Shown: one piece after another, positions 34,353 to 43,433 of the stretch
Layout of the letters: each line of letters opens with the position of its first letter
How positions within the stretch are numbered: the stretch's first letter is position 1
Assembly (NCBI GenBank): GCA_002796995.1
Contig: PEKW01000004.1
Span: 36,887 to 100,886 of the forward strand
Source of the DNA: Rhizobium sp.
GTDB taxonomy: Bacteria; Pseudomonadota; Alphaproteobacteria; Rhizobiales; Rhizobiaceae
Direction of reading: 5' to 3'
Length of the DNA stretch: 64,000 nt
Translations under genes and position numbers: made by a program
Notes under the pieces: model-generated
What the model was told of the DNA's origin: nothing
Databases searched by the model: none
What the model saw: only the letters and a program-made list of their open reading frames with translations

Positions 34353-35723
34353 ATGACCAAGACTGCCGCCGCACCTTCCAATCTCGGAGCCATCGACGCC
34401 GCCCACCACCTCCACCCCTTCTCCGACATGAAGAAGCTGAATGCCGACGGCACGAAGATCATCAATCGCGCCGAGGGCATGCACATCTGGGATTCGACCG
34501 GCAAGCAGTATCTCGACGCGTTCGCAGGCCTCTGGTGCGTCAATGTCGGCTATGGCCGGGATTCGATCGCGGAAGCCGCCTACCAGCAGATGAAGGAACT
34601 GCCCTACTACAATACCTTCTTCGGCACGACGACGCCGCCGACCACGCTGCTTGCGCAGAAGATCGCCAGCCACACCGGGCCGAACCTCAACCACGTCTTC
34701 TTCTGCAATTCCGGCTCGGAAGCCTCCGACACCTGGTTCCGCATGGCGCGCGTCTACTGGAAGGCGCTCGGCCATGAGACCAAGACCATGGTGATCGCCC
34801 GCAAGAACGCCTATCACGGCTCGACCGTTGCCGGCGCATCGCTCGGCGGCATGACCTGGATGCACGAGCAGGGCAACCTGCCGATCCCGGGGATCGTCCA
34901 TATCGGCCAGCCGCACTGGTACGTCGAGGGCGGCGACCTGTCGCCGGCCGAGTTCGGCCTCAAGGTCGCCCGCGAACTCGAGGACAAGATCCTCGAGCTC
35001 GGCGAGGAAAATGTCGCGGCCTTCGTCGCCGAGCCGATCCAGGGCGCCGGCGGCGTGATCGTTCCGCCGGATACCTACTGGCCGGAAATCGTCCGCATCA
35101 CCAAGAAGTACAACGTGCTGCTGGTCGCCGACGAAGTCATCTGCGGCTTCGGCCGTCTCGGCACCTGGTTCGGCCATCAGCATTACGGCTTCGAGCCCGA
35201 TCTCGCGCCGATCGCCAAGGGCCTGTCGTCCGGCTATCTGCCGATCGGCGGCGTGCTGGTCTCCGAGCGGGTCGCCAGGGTGATGATCGAGGAACTCGGC
35301 GACTTCTATCACGGCTACACCTATTCCGGTCATCCGGTGGCAGCAGCCGCAGCGCTCGAAAACATCCGCATCATCGAGGACGAAAAGCTGGTCGAGCGCG
35401 TGCGCGACGACATCGGCCCGTATTTCACCGAGGCCTGGCGCTCGCTTGCCGATCACGATCTGGTCGGCGAAGCCGTCAATGTCGGCCTGATGGGCGCGGT
35501 GCAGATTGCCGCCGACAAGTCGACCCGCCGCCGCTTCGCCAAGCCCGACGAAGTCGGCACGATGGTGCGCAACCAGTGCGTCAACAACGGCGTTATCCTG
35601 CGGGCCACCGGCGACCGCATGCTGGCGTCCCCGCCGCTGATCATCTCGCGCTCCGAGGTCGACCAGACCGTCGAGACGCTGCGCAAGGGGCTGGATTGGC
35701 TGAAGGACAACCACAAGGAATAG
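34353..35723 (+). CDS. Class-III aminotransferase, SpuC/omega-amino-acid:pyruvate type
   Basis: The 456-residue PLP enzyme has the class-III plan: FAGLWCVNVGYGRDSIAEAA, PYYNTFFGTTTPP, the phosphate-binding FFCNSGSEASDTWFRMAR, the Asp of VADEVICGFGRLG, and the Schiff-base lysine in LAPIAKGLSSGYLPIGGV. It closely matches SpuC-type putrescine:pyruvate and omega-amino-acid:pyruvate aminotransferases. With the divergent PuuA-like gene it forms a polyamine/amine catabolic pair. A clear terminator follows. Confidence 0.93.
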   Translation: MTKTAAAPSNLGAIDAAHHLHPFSDMKKLNADGTKIINRAEGMHIWDSTGKQYLDAFAGLWCVNVGYGRDSIAEAAYQQMKELPYYNTFFGTTTPPTTLLAQKIASHTGPNLNHVFFCNSGSEASDTWFRMARVYWKALGHETKTMVIARKNAYHGSTVAGASLGGMTWMHEQGNLPIPGIVHIGQPHWYVEGGDLSPAEFGLKVARELEDKILELGEENVAAFVAEPIQGAGGVIVPPDTYWPEIVRITKKYNVLLVADEVICGFGRLGTWFGHQHYGFEPDLAPIAKGLSSGYLPIGGVLVSERVARVMIEELGDFYHGYTYSGHPVAAAAALENIRIIEDEKLVERVRDDIGPYFTEAWRSLADHDLVGEAVNVGLMGAVQIAADKSTRRRFAKPDEVGTMVRNQCVNNGVILRATGDRMLASPPLIISRSEVDQTVETLRKGLDWLKDNHKE

Positions 35724-35735
35724 ACACCACGCAAA

Positions 35736-35762
35736 AGAGGCCGGCATTTCGCCGGCCTCTTC
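35736..35762 (+). terminator. Rho-independent terminator of the aminotransferase
   Basis: AGAGGCCGGC, loop ATTTC, and GCCGGCCTCT form a ten-bp stem followed by TCATTTG; poly-A before the stem suggests it may also act on the other strand. Confidence 0.8.
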
Positions 35763-35806
35763 ATTTGAAGTACTTGATGTCCGCTTCCGTCGGTGGCAAG
35801 CCGCGC

Positions 35807-36583
35807 TTACGGCATCAACTGCCCGCCGTTGACGTCGATCGTCTGGCCGGCGATGTAGCCCGAAAGCATATCGGAGGCGAGGAAGAGGTAGGCGCCGACG
35901 CAGTCGTCCGGCGTGCCTGTCCGACGCAGCGGCACGCTGGCCGCCACCTGGTCGAGCTGCCCGGCCAGGGCGTAGCGATCCTGGAACGGGGTTGCGATCA
36001 CGCCGGGCGCTACCGCATTGACGCGAATATTGTACTTGCCGAATTCGAGCGCCATTCCCTTGGTGACGGCCGCGACGAAGGCCTTGGAGGAGCCGTAGAT
36101 CCCCGATCCGGCCGTGCCGCCGCTGCGAGCCGCGACCGATGTCGTGTTGATGATGAAGCCGCCGTCCTTCTTGAGGTGGGCGACCGCGGCGCGGCTGGTC
36201 GAAACGACCGACCTGGCGTTGACGTCCATGACTTTGTCATAATGCGCGTCGGTCATCTCTTCGTAGAGGACGCGGGCGATCATGCTGCCGGCATTGTTGA
36301 TCAACCCGTCCAGCCGCCCGAAGGTCTGGGCTATGCTGTCGACGGCGGCCGCCATCTCATCCGATTCCGCCGCGTCGGCCTGAACGAGGGCGACCTTGCC
36401 GCCGGCGCGCTCGATGTCGCCGGCAATCGCCTGGGCCGCCTCGGCGCCGGAATGGTAGTGAAGGCCGACCGACGCCCCTTGCGCGGCGAAGGCGCGGGCA
36501 AGTGCTGCTCCGATCCCGCTCGAGGCGCCGGTGATCAGCACCACCTTGCCGGAGAGATCGGGAATGGTGAGGGTATTGGTCAT
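35807..36583 (-). CDS. SDR-family oxidoreductase
   Basis: This 258-residue enzyme is a classical SDR: VVLITGASSGIGAALARAFA cofactor motif, NNAGS, the catalytic Ser in IINTTSVAARSGG, and the YxxxK of SGIYGSSKAFVAAVTKGMA. The C-terminal VNGGQLMP is typical. It likely reduces or oxidises a 3-ketoacyl or sugar-alcohol substrate with NAD(P). AAGGAGG precedes the chosen ATG. It converges with the aminotransferase and stands alone. Confidence 0.92.
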   Translation of the reverse strand: MTNTLTIPDLSGKVVLITGASSGIGAALARAFAAQGASVGLHYHSGAEAAQAIAGDIERAGGKVALVQADAAESDEMAAAVDSIAQTFGRLDGLINNAGSMIARVLYEEMTDAHYDKVMDVNARSVVSTSRAAVAHLKKDGGFIINTTSVAARSGGTAGSGIYGSSKAFVAAVTKGMALEFGKYNIRVNAVAPGVIATPFQDRYALAGQLDQVAASVPLRRTGTPDDCVGAYLFLASDMLSGYIAGQTIDVNGGQLMP

Positions 36584-36650
36584 GTCGTGCCTCCTTCTGA
36601 CGGGGGCACAATACACGCTCAATCGAACGGCTTTTCAAGCACCTGCCGGA

Positions 36651-36938
36651 TCAAGTCGCCTGCCAGCCGAAGGGCAGCGGCGCCTCGCGGAAGGCGAAGC
36701 GGTCGAGATGGCTCGACACCACGCCCTTCATCCGCTCCAGCACCTCGTCGGACGCTGCCTCGATCTCCACCGTCAGCGCCTTGTCGTCGGCACTCATGGC
36801 GGCGACCGCCTCGGAGAAGCGGACGGTGCCGCTTTTCTCTCCGAGTTCGACGTCGAGCTTGTGGCTCCAGTGCTTGCAGAGCTGCTGCAGGTATTTCCAG
36901 CCGTTCTCAGTCGGCACGACCGCGATCGTCTTGACCAT
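36651..36938 (-). CDS. DUF2218-family small protein
   Basis: The 95-residue soluble protein reads as a DUF2218 domain: GWKYLQQLCKHWSHKLDVEL, then RMKGVVSSHLDRFAFREAPL. The family is small and often found next to siderophore or PadR genes; its biochemical role is unknown. It starts two bases after the stop of the PadR gene, so the two form one operon and it may be a target or partner of that regulator. Confidence 0.85.
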   Translation of the reverse strand: MVKTIAVVPTENGWKYLQQLCKHWSHKLDVELGEKSGTVRFSEAVAAMSADDKALTVEIEAASDEVLERMKGVVSSHLDRFAFREAPLPFGWQAT

Positions 36939-36940
36939 GG

Positions 36941-37510
36941 TCAGAGCCTCTCGATCTTGCCGGCCGCCTCGTCGATCAGGCGGGCCACTTCGAGCTGGAC
37001 CTCGCGGGTGACGCTCTCCTGCGACAGGCGGTCCTGAAGGGCGGCCTTGAGGTTCTGCATGGCGCGGCGGACCGGCGCGGCATCCGTGCGTGCGCTGACC
37101 TTGGCCAGGGCTGCAAGTCGCGCCATGGCGGTCGCCACCTCGTCGGCGCGTTCGGCAAGATGCGCGCGTCCGGCCTCGGTGATGGCGAGCAGCTTGCGCG
37201 GGCCTTCGCTGGCCTCTTCTTCGGCGAGGCCCATGTCGAGCAGCAGCGTCATGGTCGGATAGACGACGCCCGGGCTCGGGGCATAGGCGCCGCCGGAGCG
37301 GTTTTCGATTTCGCGGATCAGGTCATAGCCGTGGCGCGGCTGTTCCTCGATCAGCTTGAGCAGGACGAGCCGCAGCTCGCCGCTCTCGAACATGCGACGG
37401 CGCTCGCTGCCGGGACCGCGGCCGCCCTCGGGACGTCCGCCGAAGAATCCGTGCCGCATGGCATGGCGGGCAGCGTCGTGTTCGCGATGGCCGAAATGGA
37501 AGTGTCTCAT
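36941..37510 (-). CDS. PadR-family transcriptional regulator
   Basis: The 189-residue protein has a His/Arg/Gly-rich leader of about 40 residues (including HFHFGHREHDAARHAMRHGF, possibly metal-binding) and then the PadR winged helix: LRLVLLKLIEEQPRHGYDLI, REIENRSGGAYAPSPGVVYP and TMTLLLDMGLAEEE. A helical dimerisation tail follows. The histidine cluster resembles that of iron-responsive PadR proteins such as YqjI of E. coli, which acts on nickel and iron. It heads an operon with a DUF2218 gene, as YqjI does with the siderophore reductase gene yqjH, whose product has a related N-terminal context. Confidence 0.87.
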   Translation of the reverse strand: MRHFHFGHREHDAARHAMRHGFFGGRPEGGRGPGSERRRMFESGELRLVLLKLIEEQPRHGYDLIREIENRSGGAYAPSPGVVYPTMTLLLDMGLAEEEASEGPRKLLAITEAGRAHLAERADEVATAMARLAALAKVSARTDAAPVRRAMQNLKAALQDRLSQESVTREVQLEVARLIDEAAGKIERL

Positions 37511-37547
37511 GATGTCGTTCCTCTGTGAATAGGTTTGAACTACATCT

Positions 37548-37570
37548 AAGATATATCGTGAAGCTATCTT
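37548..37570. promoter_or_regulatory. Candidate PadR operator
   Basis: AAGATA and TATCTT form an inverted repeat with an 11-base spacer in an AT-rich stretch about 40 bp upstream of the PadR gene. PadR dyads often contain ATAT or GATA half sites. Confidence 0.5.
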
Positions 37571-37691
37571 TGCAAGTGGGCGGTCTCACTTTTTCTCGCG
37601 CGGTTCACGAATTGGAGACACCGGACGCCCTTGGATGGACCAGAGCCTCGGCGTAACCTTGCGCCGGGAAATCAGCAGGAGGAAGCGCGGC

Positions 37692-38165
37692 ATGTCCGGC
37701 AAGCACCACGAATACAGCGTGACCGTCACCTGGACCGGCAATCGCGGCACCGGCACGTCCGGCTATCGCGAATACAGCCGCGACCATGTGATCTCGGCCA
37801 ATGGCAAGCCCGACATTCCGGGCTCGTCCGATCCCGCCTTCCGCGGCGATTCGGAGCGATGGAACCCGGAGGATCTGCTGGTCGGCGCGCTCTCGGCCTG
37901 TCACAAGCTGTGGTACCTGCACTTCTGCGCTGTCTCGGGCGTCGTCGTCACGGCCTACGAGGATCATGCGGAGGGCACGATGGTGATGGACGAGGAGGGC
38001 AGCGGCCGCTTCACCGATGTCGTGCTGAAGCCGCGCGTGACGATCACCGAAAAGAGCGATCCGTCCATCGCCGAGGAACTGCACGGCGACGCGCACGAAA
38101 AATGCTTCATCGCCAATTCGGTGAATTTCCCGGTGCGCTGCGAGCCGGTGATCATAAAGGGCTGA
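37692..38165 (+). CDS. OsmC-family peroxide-resistance protein
   Basis: The 157-residue protein belongs to the OsmC/Ohr thiol-peroxidase superfamily: HHEYSVTVTWTGNRGTGTSG, WNPEDLLVGALSACHKLWYL with the first catalytic cysteine, and HEKCFIANSVNFPVRCEPVI with two further cysteines. It lacks the exact Ohr spacing, so it is an OsmC-like (YhfA/OsmC) member that should reduce organic hydroperoxides. AGGAGGA supports the ATG; the longer frame upstream adds a basic leader not seen in relatives. It converges with the glycosyltransferase operon. Confidence 0.88.
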   Translation: MSGKHHEYSVTVTWTGNRGTGTSGYREYSRDHVISANGKPDIPGSSDPAFRGDSERWNPEDLLVGALSACHKLWYLHFCAVSGVVVTAYEDHAEGTMVMDEEGSGRFTDVVLKPRVTITEKSDPSIAEELHGDAHEKCFIANSVNFPVRCEPVIIKG

Positions 38166-38182
38166 CGGGAACGAACGGTCCC

Positions 38183-39679
38183 TCAGTTCGCCTGGGGATA
38201 GAGGTAGGCGTAGGCGAAATGGTAGAGGTCGCCCTCGCGCCCGAAAATATAGGGCAGGGCAACCGTCTTCGTCTCGCCGATCTCTAGCTTGCCATGCGCG
38301 GCAAGCCACTGAGCGACATCGTCCGGCAGCGGCATGCTCTCCCGCCCGCGATTGCGCCAGACCACCAGCAGCGGATGCGACGCGTCGAAGGCGAAGGGCT
38401 TTTCGAAGGCTTCGTAGCCGGGAATGGTCACAGCGATGTCCGGCGCGTTGAGGCGGATATTGCCGGCCATCTGCTGGTCGCTCGCGACGATCAAGGACGG
38501 TCGGTTGGGATCGGAGGCGAGAATCTCGGCCACCGCCGCGGCATAGGGCACGTTGAGCTTCTCATACTTGCCGAGCATGCCGTGGATCGGGATGCGCAGC
38601 AGCAGGACCGAGGGGATCAGCACCATCAGCACGAGCCCGATCGGCAGGAAGCGCGGCAATTGGCGCTCCGAGGCGAGGCCGGCCGCCTCGATCTTCAGGC
38701 AGAGATAGAGCGGCAGCACCAGATAGATCGGCGTCAGCCAGCGGTCCTTGATATTGCTGGCGCCGAATAGGACAACCGCAACCAGCGCCACGGCGGAAAT
38801 CAGCATAATCCGGCCGATCAGCCGGCTCCATGGGCTTGAGGCGCGCAAGGCCCGCGCCATGTCGCGGCCGAAGACGATGGCGAACAGCACCAGGGTCAGC
38901 GTGGCAAAGCCGGCAAAGGCGAGCGCCAGCGAGGAAAGCCCGGTCATGATCTGCGACAGCCGGCTGGAAGTCTCCTCCGCCGTCAGCTTGCCGATGGTGC
39001 GGCCGGTGGCGGCGTCGAGATGATCGAGGAACCACAGCCCGTGCGGCAGGACCACGGCGAGCGCGATCGCCGCCGTCAGAAGGATGCGCCAGTCGAACAC
39101 GCGGCGGCGGAATTCCGGCTCGGCGAGCATGGCGAGAAGCGCGGCGGCCGGCAGAAGGACGAAATTGTACTTGGCGATCATGCCGAGGCCGATGGCCAGA
39201 CCCGTCAGCGCATAGGTGATGAGGCTCGGCGCGCGGATCGCCCGGACGAGCGAGAAGAGGAAGAGGCAAGAGGTGAAGATCACCGCGACCGTGTGCGTCA
39301 GGTCGCGCTGCGCCTCGAAGCTGACCTGCGGCATGGTGAGGAGGCCGAGCGTGGCGATGATCGCCAGATCGCGCGAGCGCAGCACCATGAAGGCGGTCAG
39401 CCCGAAAAACAGGTAGGAGAGGAAGAGCACGAGGTTCTTCAGGACGGACAGCGAGGCGAGCGTCGGCCCGAGCAGCTGTTCCGCGCCATATTGCAGCCAG
39501 TTGTAGAACGGCGGCTGGCTGTCATAGCCGACCGAGAGCCACTGGGCGAGGAAGAGCTGCTGGCCCTCGTCGAGTTCGAGCGAATGCGGCAGGACGAGCC
39601 GGACGATCACATTGGCGACGAAATAGACGCCGAGCAGCGCAAACAGCAGATAAGGCTGCTGGCGCAGCGCGGCGACCAT
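38183..39679 (-). CDS. GT39/ArnT-like membrane glycosyltransferase
   Basis: The 498-residue protein has about 12 hydrophobic helices and the dolichyl-phosphate-mannosyltransferase plan: an early acidic loop (LPHSLELDEGQQLFLAQW), QPPFYNWLQYGAEQLLGPTL, LTHTVAVIFTSCLFLFS, and a periplasmic C-terminal domain. Such enzymes take a sugar from undecaprenyl phosphate and place it on lipid A or another envelope acceptor. It begins one base after the GT2 gene stop and is surely co-transcribed with it. The sugar (aminoarabinose, galacturonate or other) cannot be read from sequence. Confidence 0.87.
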   Translation of the reverse strand: MVAALRQQPYLLFALLGVYFVANVIVRLVLPHSLELDEGQQLFLAQWLSVGYDSQPPFYNWLQYGAEQLLGPTLASLSVLKNLVLFLSYLFFGLTAFMVLRSRDLAIIATLGLLTMPQVSFEAQRDLTHTVAVIFTSCLFLFSLVRAIRAPSLITYALTGLAIGLGMIAKYNFVLLPAAALLAMLAEPEFRRRVFDWRILLTAAIALAVVLPHGLWFLDHLDAATGRTIGKLTAEETSSRLSQIMTGLSSLALAFAGFATLTLVLFAIVFGRDMARALRASSPWSRLIGRIMLISAVALVAVVLFGASNIKDRWLTPIYLVLPLYLCLKIEAAGLASERQLPRFLPIGLVLMVLIPSVLLLRIPIHGMLGKYEKLNVPYAAAVAEILASDPNRPSLIVASDQQMAGNIRLNAPDIAVTIPGYEAFEKPFAFDASHPLLVVWRNRGRESMPLPDDVAQWLAAHGKLEIGETKTVALPYIFGREGDLYHFAYAYLYPQAN

Positions 39680-39680
39680 G

Positions 39681-40685
39681 TCAGGCGTCCTTCTGATAGG
39701 TCTTCCGGACGATATAGTTCTTCGTTGTGTCGTCCGAACGCGCCAGCATCTCGGCCAGGATGCCGGTGGTGATCATCTGGATCGAGGTGAGGAACAGCAT
39801 GACGCCGACGAGCAGCAGCGGCCGCGTGCCGATGTCTTCGCCGAGGCCGAACTTGACCCAGGCGAGATAGAGCAGGATCAGCGAGCTGATCGCGCCGATC
39901 AAAAGGCCGATCGTGCCGAAGAAATGCCCCGGACGCTGCTTGAAGCGCATGAAGAACAGCACGGACAGCAGGTCGAGGAAGACGCGGATGGTGCGCGAAA
40001 TGCCGTACTTGGATTCGCCGAACTGGCGGGCGTGGTGGGTGACCACGACTTCGCCGATGCGCGAACTGGGCACCACCGAAGCGACCCAGGCCGGGATGAA
40101 GCGGTGCATGCCGCCGAGAATGCGGACCTGCTTGATGACCGAAGAACGGTAGAGCTTCAGGCCGCAGCCGTTGTCGTGGATCTTGACGCCGGTGGCCGCA
40201 CCGATCAGCCGGTTGGCGCACCAGGATGGGATCTTGCGCAGCACCAGCGCATCCTGACGCGCCTTGCGCCAGCCGCAGAGCAGGTCGAGATCGCGGGCGT
40301 TGAGCTCGGCGACCATGGACGGTATGTCATAGGGGTCGTTCTGCAGGTCGCCGTCGAGCGTCGCGATCAGCCGGCCGCGCGCCGCGTCGAAGCCTGCCTG
40401 CAGGCCGGCGGCCTTGCCGAAATTGCGCTGGAACTCGACGATCTTGAGATCGAGGCCCTCGCGGCCGAGATAGGAGCGGGCAATGCTGAGCGTCTTGTCG
40501 GTCGAGCCGTCGTCGATCAGGATCAGTTCCCAGCTCTTGTCGAAACCCTTCATCGCATCGCAGACGCGATCGATCATCGGGCGGAGGCTTTCCTCCTCGT
40601 TCATCACCGGGATGACCAGCGAGAGTTCTACTTCGTAGACTACAGTATCGTCCTGGGTAGGTTGGGAAAGGCGCTCGAACGACAC
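39681..40685 (-). CDS. GT2 undecaprenyl-phosphate glycosyltransferase (ArnC/GtrB-type)
   Basis: This 334-residue enzyme has a GT-A fold with LSLVIPVMNEEESLRPMIDR, LILIDDGSTDKTLSIAR, the metal-binding IATLDGDLQNDPYDI, and two C-terminal membrane helices. It transfers a sugar from a nucleotide to polyprenyl phosphate at the inner membrane, supplying the donor for the downstream GT39 enzyme. Translation starts at GTG with GGAG ten bases upstream; the family N-terminus requires this frame. It is divergent from a flippase-like gene. Confidence 0.92.
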   Translation of the reverse strand: MSFERLSQPTQDDTVVYEVELSLVIPVMNEEESLRPMIDRVCDAMKGFDKSWELILIDDGSTDKTLSIARSYLGREGLDLKIVEFQRNFGKAAGLQAGFDAARGRLIATLDGDLQNDPYDIPSMVAELNARDLDLLCGWRKARQDALVLRKIPSWCANRLIGAATGVKIHDNGCGLKLYRSSVIKQVRILGGMHRFIPAWVASVVPSSRIGEVVVTHHARQFGESKYGISRTIRVFLDLLSVLFFMRFKQRPGHFFGTIGLLIGAISSLILLYLAWVKFGLGEDIGTRPLLLVGVMLFLTSIQMITTGILAEMLARSDDTTKNYIVRKTYQKDA

Positions 40686-40776
40686 GGCTGGGATACTCCG
40701 GAAATGGCTGGCTTTTGCTGTGCCGGTTGTTATAGGAACTAAGCAAAGAGTGCAATTCGGAACTTCTCAGGTCCCC

Positions 40777-41751
40777 ATGCAGACAGACGAGCAGAACCGC
40801 CGGCCGTCGGCCCTGGTGCGCCATCGACTGTCGCTGATCGCCGCCGCCGCGATCCTCGCCTATGCCGCCTTCGTTCATTATCTCTGGGGTTGGGGCTCGA
40901 TCGTCGCCGAATGGCGCGCCATCGGCTACGGCACCGTGGCAGCCGTGATCGGCCTTCTCGTCTCCACCTATTTCGTCCGCGCCTGGCGGCTCTACGACTA
41001 CTTCCCGCGCGAGACGTCGGGCCGGTTCGTCGAGCTCTTTCATCTGGCCCAGGTGCACAATCTGCTCAACATCATGCTGCCCTTCCGCAGCGGCGAGACG
41101 AGCTTTCCGCTGCTGATGCGCTCCGAGTTCTCCGTGCCGTTGCTGCACGGAACCTCCGCCCTCCTTGTCATGCGGCTCTTGGATCTGCACGCGCTGCTGG
41201 CCGCCGGCGGTCTCGGGCTGGTATTGTCGGCTGAGGCCAAGACCGGCCCGGCGCTGGTCTGGTTGGTCTTCCTCGTCGCGCCCATCCCGGCCTTCCTGCT
41301 CACGGGGCCGGTGCTCGCCGCCCTTCGCCCGCGCCTCAAGGGCAAGCTCGCCCGCATCCTCGACGGCATCATCGACGGGCTGCCGAGTGACCTGTTTGCG
41401 CTGCTGCGCGCCTGGATGGCAACGGTGATCAACTGGGGCGTCAAGGTTCTGGTCTTCGCCTGGGCGCTTGGCCTGATGGGCGTCGCGCCGCTTTCCGCCA
41501 CCTTTGGCGGGGCGCTCGGCGGCGAGCTGTCCTCGGTTCTGCCCTTCCATGCCCCGGCCGGCGTCGGCACCTATTCGGCCGGCATCGTCGCCGGCGCCGT
41601 TTCGCTCGGCGCGCCGACCGCCGGTGCGGCCATGGACACCCTGGCCCGCGCCAGCATCAACATGCACCTGATGATCATTCTCTCGGCGCTGAGCGGCACC
41701 GTGCTGTCGCTGGCGCTCAACGAACTCAGGCGCCTCAGGCCTGGCCGCTGA
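40777..41751 (+). CDS. Lysylphosphatidylglycerol-synthase-TM-like (UPF0104) membrane protein
   Basis: The 324-residue protein has eight or so helices of the LPG_synthase_TM/AglD family: STYFVRAWRLYDYFP, the LAQVHNLLNIMLPFRSGE block with conserved Arg/Glu, and VLPFHAPAGVGTYSAGIVAG. These proteins flip or handle isoprenoid- or phospholipid-linked sugars. It faces the GT2/GT39 operon, so it could help move the polyprenyl-phosphate-sugar across the membrane. No good ribosome site is seen at either candidate ATG. Confidence 0.82.
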   Translation: MQTDEQNRRPSALVRHRLSLIAAAAILAYAAFVHYLWGWGSIVAEWRAIGYGTVAAVIGLLVSTYFVRAWRLYDYFPRETSGRFVELFHLAQVHNLLNIMLPFRSGETSFPLLMRSEFSVPLLHGTSALLVMRLLDLHALLAAGGLGLVLSAEAKTGPALVWLVFLVAPIPAFLLTGPVLAALRPRLKGKLARILDGIIDGLPSDLFALLRAWMATVINWGVKVLVFAWALGLMGVAPLSATFGGALGGELSSVLPFHAPAGVGTYSAGIVAGAVSLGAPTAGAAMDTLARASINMHLMIILSALSGTVLSLALNELRRLRPGR

Positions 41752-41811
41752 GCGACCCGCCCCGATCCTTCACCCCGTGGCGGATTTGCTCCGAGGATCG
41801 TGCTCCCGACT

Positions 41812-43314
41812 TTACTGGAAAGCCGTCTCGAAGAAGCTGCGGAGCTTGCGCGAATGCAGCTTTTCCTTCGGCATGGCACCGAGCTTCTGCAAGGCGCGGA
41901 TGCCGATCTGCAGATGCTGGCTGACCTGGGTCTTGTAGAAGGCGGTCGCCATGCCCGGCAGTTTCAGCTCGCCATGCAGGGGCTTGTCGGAAACGCATAG
42001 CAGCGTGCCGTAGGGCACGCGGAAGCGGAAGCCGTTGGCGGCGATGGTTGCCGATTCCATGTCGAGCGCAATCGCCCGCGACTGCGACAGGCGCTTGACC
42101 GGCCCGCGTTGGTCGCGCAGTTCCCAGTTGCGGTTGTCGATCGTGGCGACCGTGCCGGTGCGCATGATACGCTTCAGCTCGAAGCCTTCGTAGCCGGTGA
42201 TTTCCTCGACCGCGTCCTCCAGCGCAAGCTGCACTTCGGCCAGCGCCGGGATCGGCACCCAGACCGGCAGGTCGTCGTCGAGCACATGGTCCTCACGAAC
42301 ATAGGCATGGGCCAGCACGTAGTCGCCGAGACGCTGCGAATTGCGCAGGCCCGCGCAGTGGCCGAGCATCAGCCAGGCATGCGGCCGCAGTACCGCCACG
42401 TGGTCGGTGATGGTCTTGGCGTTCGAGGGGCCAACGCCGATATTGATCATGGTGATGCCGGCATGGCCCTTGCCCTTGAGGTGATAGGCCGGCATCTGCG
42501 GCAGCCGCCCGATCGCCACGCCTTCGCTCGGCTCGCTGTCGCCCGGAAGGGTAACCAGATTGCCCGGCTCGATGAAGGCGGTATAGCCGCCGCCGCCGTC
42601 CGCCATGAGCTTGCGGGCATAGGCGCAGAACTCGTCGATGTAGAACTGGTAATTGGTGAACAGCACGAAGTTCTGGAAATGCGCCGCACTGGTCGCGGTG
42701 TAGTGGCTGAGCCGCGCCAGCGAATAGTCGATGCGCTGGGCGGTGAACGGTGCCAGCGGCTGCGGCTCGCCCGGCCGCGGGTCGTATTCGCCATTGGCGA
42801 TCTCGTCGTCGGTGACGGTGAGGTCCGGCGTGTCGAACAGGTCGCGCAGCGGCATGTCGGCAAGCCCGCTGGCGGCGGCCTCGACATGCGCGCCTTCGCC
42901 GAAGGCGAAATGCAGTGGGATCGGCGTCGTCGATTCCGAGACCACGACCGGGACCTGGTGGTTGCGGATCAGCAGCGCAAGCTGTTCCTCGAGGTAGTGG
43001 CGGAAGAGCTGCGGCCGCGTCACCGTGGTCGTATAGAGCCCCGGCGCGGTCACATGGCCATAGGCGAGGCGGGTGTCGATCTGGCCGTAGCTCGTCGTTT
43101 CGAGGGTGACCTGGGGGTAGAAGGCGCGGTAGCGCCCGGCGATCGGGGCGCCGTTGGCCAGCGACGCAAATCCGTCGATCAGGAAGCCGGTATTGCGCTC
43201 ATAAAGCGCGGTCAACGCATCGACGGCGGCTGCGGCATCCGTGAAAACCTGGGGTTCGAACGGATCGGGGCTGATGAAATTGATCGGGGCGTGGAAATGG
43301 ATTCGCTTGTTCAT
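41812..43314 (-). CDS. amn: AMP nucleosidase
   Basis: The 500-residue enzyme matches bacterial AMP nucleosidase, which splits AMP to adenine and ribose-5-phosphate: an N-terminal regulatory domain (FHAPINFISPDPFEPQVFTD and LYTTTVTRPQLFRHYLEEQL) and a phosphorylase-type C-terminal domain (INIGVGPSNAKTITDHVAVL, PHAWLMLGHCAGLRNSQRLG, YGTLLCVSDKPLHGELK). Length is close to E. coli Amn (484). It balances adenine nucleotides in the cytoplasm. The ATG lacks a strong ribosome site. It is not in an operon with its neighbours. Confidence 0.95.
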   Translation of the reverse strand: MNKRIHFHAPINFISPDPFEPQVFTDAAAAVDALTALYERNTGFLIDGFASLANGAPIAGRYRAFYPQVTLETTSYGQIDTRLAYGHVTAPGLYTTTVTRPQLFRHYLEEQLALLIRNHQVPVVVSESTTPIPLHFAFGEGAHVEAAASGLADMPLRDLFDTPDLTVTDDEIANGEYDPRPGEPQPLAPFTAQRIDYSLARLSHYTATSAAHFQNFVLFTNYQFYIDEFCAYARKLMADGGGGYTAFIEPGNLVTLPGDSEPSEGVAIGRLPQMPAYHLKGKGHAGITMINIGVGPSNAKTITDHVAVLRPHAWLMLGHCAGLRNSQRLGDYVLAHAYVREDHVLDDDLPVWVPIPALAEVQLALEDAVEEITGYEGFELKRIMRTGTVATIDNRNWELRDQRGPVKRLSQSRAIALDMESATIAANGFRFRVPYGTLLCVSDKPLHGELKLPGMATAFYKTQVSQHLQIGIRALQKLGAMPKEKLHSRKLRSFFETAFQ

Positions 43315-43433
43315 GAGTCATTATAGTGGAGACTTCTTGACAAGCAAACGACGTGGTTCGCGCTCTATTCACAGATAAGTGCGGTCGGAACGGAGGTCGG
43401 GGCAGCGGGGTCGAGGACCGCCTGCGGCGGCGT

